From NCBI RefSeq assembly GCF_040372805.1, contig NZ_BAABWJ010000003.1:124001-188000 (forward strand): a stretch of DNA of 64,000 bases. The letters are read 5' to 3'. A program made the translations under genes and the position numbers. The notes beneath the pieces were generated by a model, which was given only the letters and a program-made list of their open reading frames with translations, made no database searches and was not told the DNA's origin. Source of the DNA: Pseudoteredinibacter isoporae_A (GTDB taxonomy: Bacteria; Pseudomonadota; Gammaproteobacteria; Pseudomonadales; Cellvibrionaceae). Shown piece by piece: positions 62,141 through 64,000 of this stretch; positions within the stretch are counted from its first letter, which is position 1, and each line of letters opens with the position of its first letter.

Positions 62141-63688
62141 TTACAATATGACTTCGATTAAACGCGGCCCTTTGCTGGCAACAGCGGCTTTGAACTGTGC
62201 TTCAAACTCTTCTACGTTTGTGGCACGTGAAGCGGTGACACCCTGCCCTTCGGCAATTTTCACCCAGTCGAGGTTAGGGTTGGACAAATCGAGCATCGAC
62301 TTGGCTCGTTCACCCGGATTCTCAACCCCCACACGCATCAGCTCCAAATTCAAAATGGCGTAGCTGGAGTTATTGAAGATTACTGTCACCACATCCAGCT
62401 GTTCGCGGGCCATGGTCCATAAGGATTGATTGGTATACATTGCCGCGCCATCGGCCTGGAGATTGATCACCTTGCGATCCGGGCAAGCTACAGCCGCACC
62501 GACTGCGACGGGCAATCCCTGTCCAATAGCACCTCCCGTCAACGTCAACCAATCATGGGGCGCTGCACCTTCATACATGGCGTAGGAAAAAATACCTGAG
62601 GTATTGGCCTCGTCTGACACAATGGCATTTTCAGGTAAATAATTGGCCACGACAGCGCCCACCGCCTCGGCGGTGAACACGTCCTCTTTACCCGGTATTG
62701 CAGGCAGCACAGGATCTTCAGGAAGCACCAGCTCAGGAGCATCCAAAAGATTGGCCAGTCGCTGCAAAGCATCCAACTGATCATCCTCGGCGCTTGCCAA
62801 ACTCTGGATATTACACTCCGCAGGGGTCAGTACGCTGGGCTTGCCCGGATAAGCAAAGAACGACACCGGCGCCTTGGTACCCAGGACGACCATGTGTTTA
62901 AAGTCTTTAAGAACATCAGCTGCGAATTCGCCCAAATAGGGCAGGCGTTCGACCGTCATTCGCCCCCGGCCTCGTTGAATGCGTGCGGGAAAGACTTCAC
63001 AAATGACTTTCGCACCACAGGCCTGCTCAATACGACGAGCAAGCACTAAACCCTCTTCGCGTAGCGCACGCCCTCCAAGGAACAAACAACAGTCCTGGCC
63101 ATTTCTCAGGGCTTCGGCAGCAGACGCAAGGTCATCATCACTGACCTTGGGGCGACTGGCCGGTGCAAGAGGCGCAACGGCCCCTTGGGATTCAGTCCAG
63201 GCGTAGTTAGCAGGCACAATCAGGTTGGTGATACGTCCGGCGCGGGCTGCGGCGACCGCTTCTGCGCCATCCTTGGGCATCTCATCGGCACTCTGGCAAG
63301 TGCGTAGCCAATCGGTATGCAAACTGGCATGACCTTCGATATCTGAGGTCAAGGGCGCATCAAGTGGAATGTGATCCACAGCGTGCTCACCAATGATATT
63401 CACAATGGGCGAAAACGCACGCTTGGCATTGTGCAAATTAGCCATACCATTGGAGTACCCTGATCCCAGATGCAACAAGGTCGCCGCTGGCTTATCCGCC
63501 ATACGACCGTAGCCATCAGCAGCGCCCGTCACGACACCTTCATACAAACCAAGAATGGGCCGCATACCCGGGATCTTGTCAATGGCCGCTACCAATTGCA
63601 TCTCGGAGGTTCCCGGGTTGGCAAAACAGACCTCAACCCCGGCATCAATCATGGTTTTCAATAAAGCTTCGGCACCGTTCATCGACAT
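62141..63688 (-). CDS. ThDP-dependent enzyme, acetolactate synthase/benzoylformate decarboxylase-like
   Basis: A 515-residue enzyme with the three-domain ThDP layout. N-terminal GVEVCFANPGTSEMQLVAA, the activating Glu in GLYEGVVTGAADGYGR (E near residue 49), and the C-terminal cofactor motif NLQADGAAMYTNQSLWTMARE...FNNSSYAILN (GDG-x(n)-NN in form ADG...NN). It carries no regulatory-subunit gene and lacks the FAD-binding signature seen in true acetolactate synthase large subunits, so a decarboxylase or lyase is as likely. An AGGAGA precedes the ATG. The FAD dehydrogenase gene follows on the same strand. Confidence 0.84.
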   Translation of the reverse strand: MSMNGAEALLKTMIDAGVEVCFANPGTSEMQLVAAIDKIPGMRPILGLYEGVVTGAADGYGRMADKPAATLLHLGSGYSNGMANLHNAKRAFSPIVNIIGEHAVDHIPLDAPLTSDIEGHASLHTDWLRTCQSADEMPKDGAEAVAAARAGRITNLIVPANYAWTESQGAVAPLAPASRPKVSDDDLASAAEALRNGQDCCLFLGGRALREEGLVLARRIEQACGAKVICEVFPARIQRGRGRMTVERLPYLGEFAADVLKDFKHMVVLGTKAPVSFFAYPGKPSVLTPAECNIQSLASAEDDQLDALQRLANLLDAPELVLPEDPVLPAIPGKEDVFTAEAVGAVVANYLPENAIVSDEANTSGIFSYAMYEGAAPHDWLTLTGGAIGQGLPVAVGAAVACPDRKVINLQADGAAMYTNQSLWTMAREQLDVVTVIFNNSSYAILNLELMRVGVENPGERAKSMLDLSNPNLDWVKIAEGQGVTASRATNVEEFEAQFKAAVASKGPRLIEVIL

Positions 63689-63865
63689 GGTTGTCTCCTG
63701 ATTATTATTACGTCATTGTTGAGAACTGTTTGTCTCAGGCCGTGAAATTTGAACGACCCACCTCACCTCTGAGTAGACAGTGGAGCATTCTAGTTTAGAA
63801 TAAGCTGCCGTGTGACACTGTCAGTTAGGCGACAAGCCCTAAATCCCATAGCCCAGAGCGACCCA

Positions 63866-64000
63866 ATGATCGATAGCCCGCCAAACGGAGAAAATCGCGA
63901 CAGCACCCTGAACTGGATTGCCCAGTTGCCCGCCGCCGTTGAAGCTGAGGTCAGAGCCGCATTGAAGCCCAGACCGATTCAGGCCGGTGAAACCATCTAC
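63866..64000 (+). CDS. Probable Crp/Fnr-family regulator, 5' end
   Basis: Forty-five codons, open to the window edge, starting at the ATG at 63866. After a hydrophilic start, LNWIAQLPAAVEAEVRAALKPRPIQAGETIY looks like the start of a cyclic-nucleotide-binding domain (an L-P-helix then a beta turn ending G-E-x-I-Y). It is divergent from the ThDP enzyme, so it could regulate that pair. The fold call rests on a short stretch and is tentative. Confidence 0.45.
   Translation, partial: MIDSPPNGENRDSTLNWIAQLPAAVEAEVRAALKPRPIQAGETIY

Overview
The window is about 64 kb of chromosome from a gammaproteobacterium. The evidence is a complete mraZ-to-ftsZ-lpxC division and wall cluster in gammaproteobacterial order, the pilA/pilBCD-coaE-yacG arrangement known from Pseudomonas-like genomes, the rsmI/lpoA-yraN-diaA-dolP block, and a type A RNase P RNA. 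The large TonB-dependent receptor and an overall GC near 50% by eye suggest a marine lineage near Cellvibrionales or Pseudomonadales. That placement is a guess.

Left end (1-6.1 kb): the threonine/serine catabolic genes kbl (3' part only), tdh and sdaA run rightward to a shared terminator. Facing them is a large polytopic protein with a spermidine-synthase-like domain.

Pilus region (6.3-22 kb): two paralogous type IV pilin genes, both on the minus strand, bracket nine tightly packed minus-strand genes. These encode a GT-C-like membrane protein with TPR tail, a polyprenol-type GT2, two methyltransferases, a DegT aminotransferase, a FemAB/GNAT-like acyltransferase, a GT4, a flippase/LPG-synthase-TM-like membrane protein and a flavoprotein. 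I read this as a pilin glycosylation locus that builds an amino-sugar glycan. Each pilin has its own sigma-54-type promoter, with the -12 GC at nearly the same distance from the ATG. The assembly genes pilB, pilC and pilD, then coaE and yacG, run divergently. The pilA-pilB gap carries a perfect CRP/Vfr-type palindrome overlapping PilR-like GTGTC motifs. This locus is the best candidate for an undescribed system.

Core region (21.9-46.7 kb): one long minus-strand array reads mraZ, rsmH, ftsL, ftsI, murE, murF, mraY, murD, ftsW, murG, murC, ddlB, ftsQ, ftsA, ftsZ, lpxC, an M23 peptidase, secA, argJ, mutT. It starts from a clear sigma-70 promoter followed by GTGGA boxes on a 10-bp phase, a good MraZ operator. 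rnpB lies just upstream, also on the minus strand, with its own promoter.

Right part (46.8-64 kb): an orphan TonB-dependent receptor; rsmI diverging from lpoA-yraN-diaA-dolP; a two-gene unit of a PrnB-like (DUF1864, IDO/TDO superfamily) protein and a kynureninase-like PLP enzyme; a minus-strand group (small membrane protein, AI-2E-family permease, methyltransferase); a TauE/SafE permease; an HDOD protein; an FAD-linked 2-hydroxyacid dehydrogenase next to a ThDP enzyme; and the first 45 codons of a probable Crp/Fnr-type regulator cut by the window edge. No tRNA, rRNA, CRISPR array, insertion sequence or prophage was seen.
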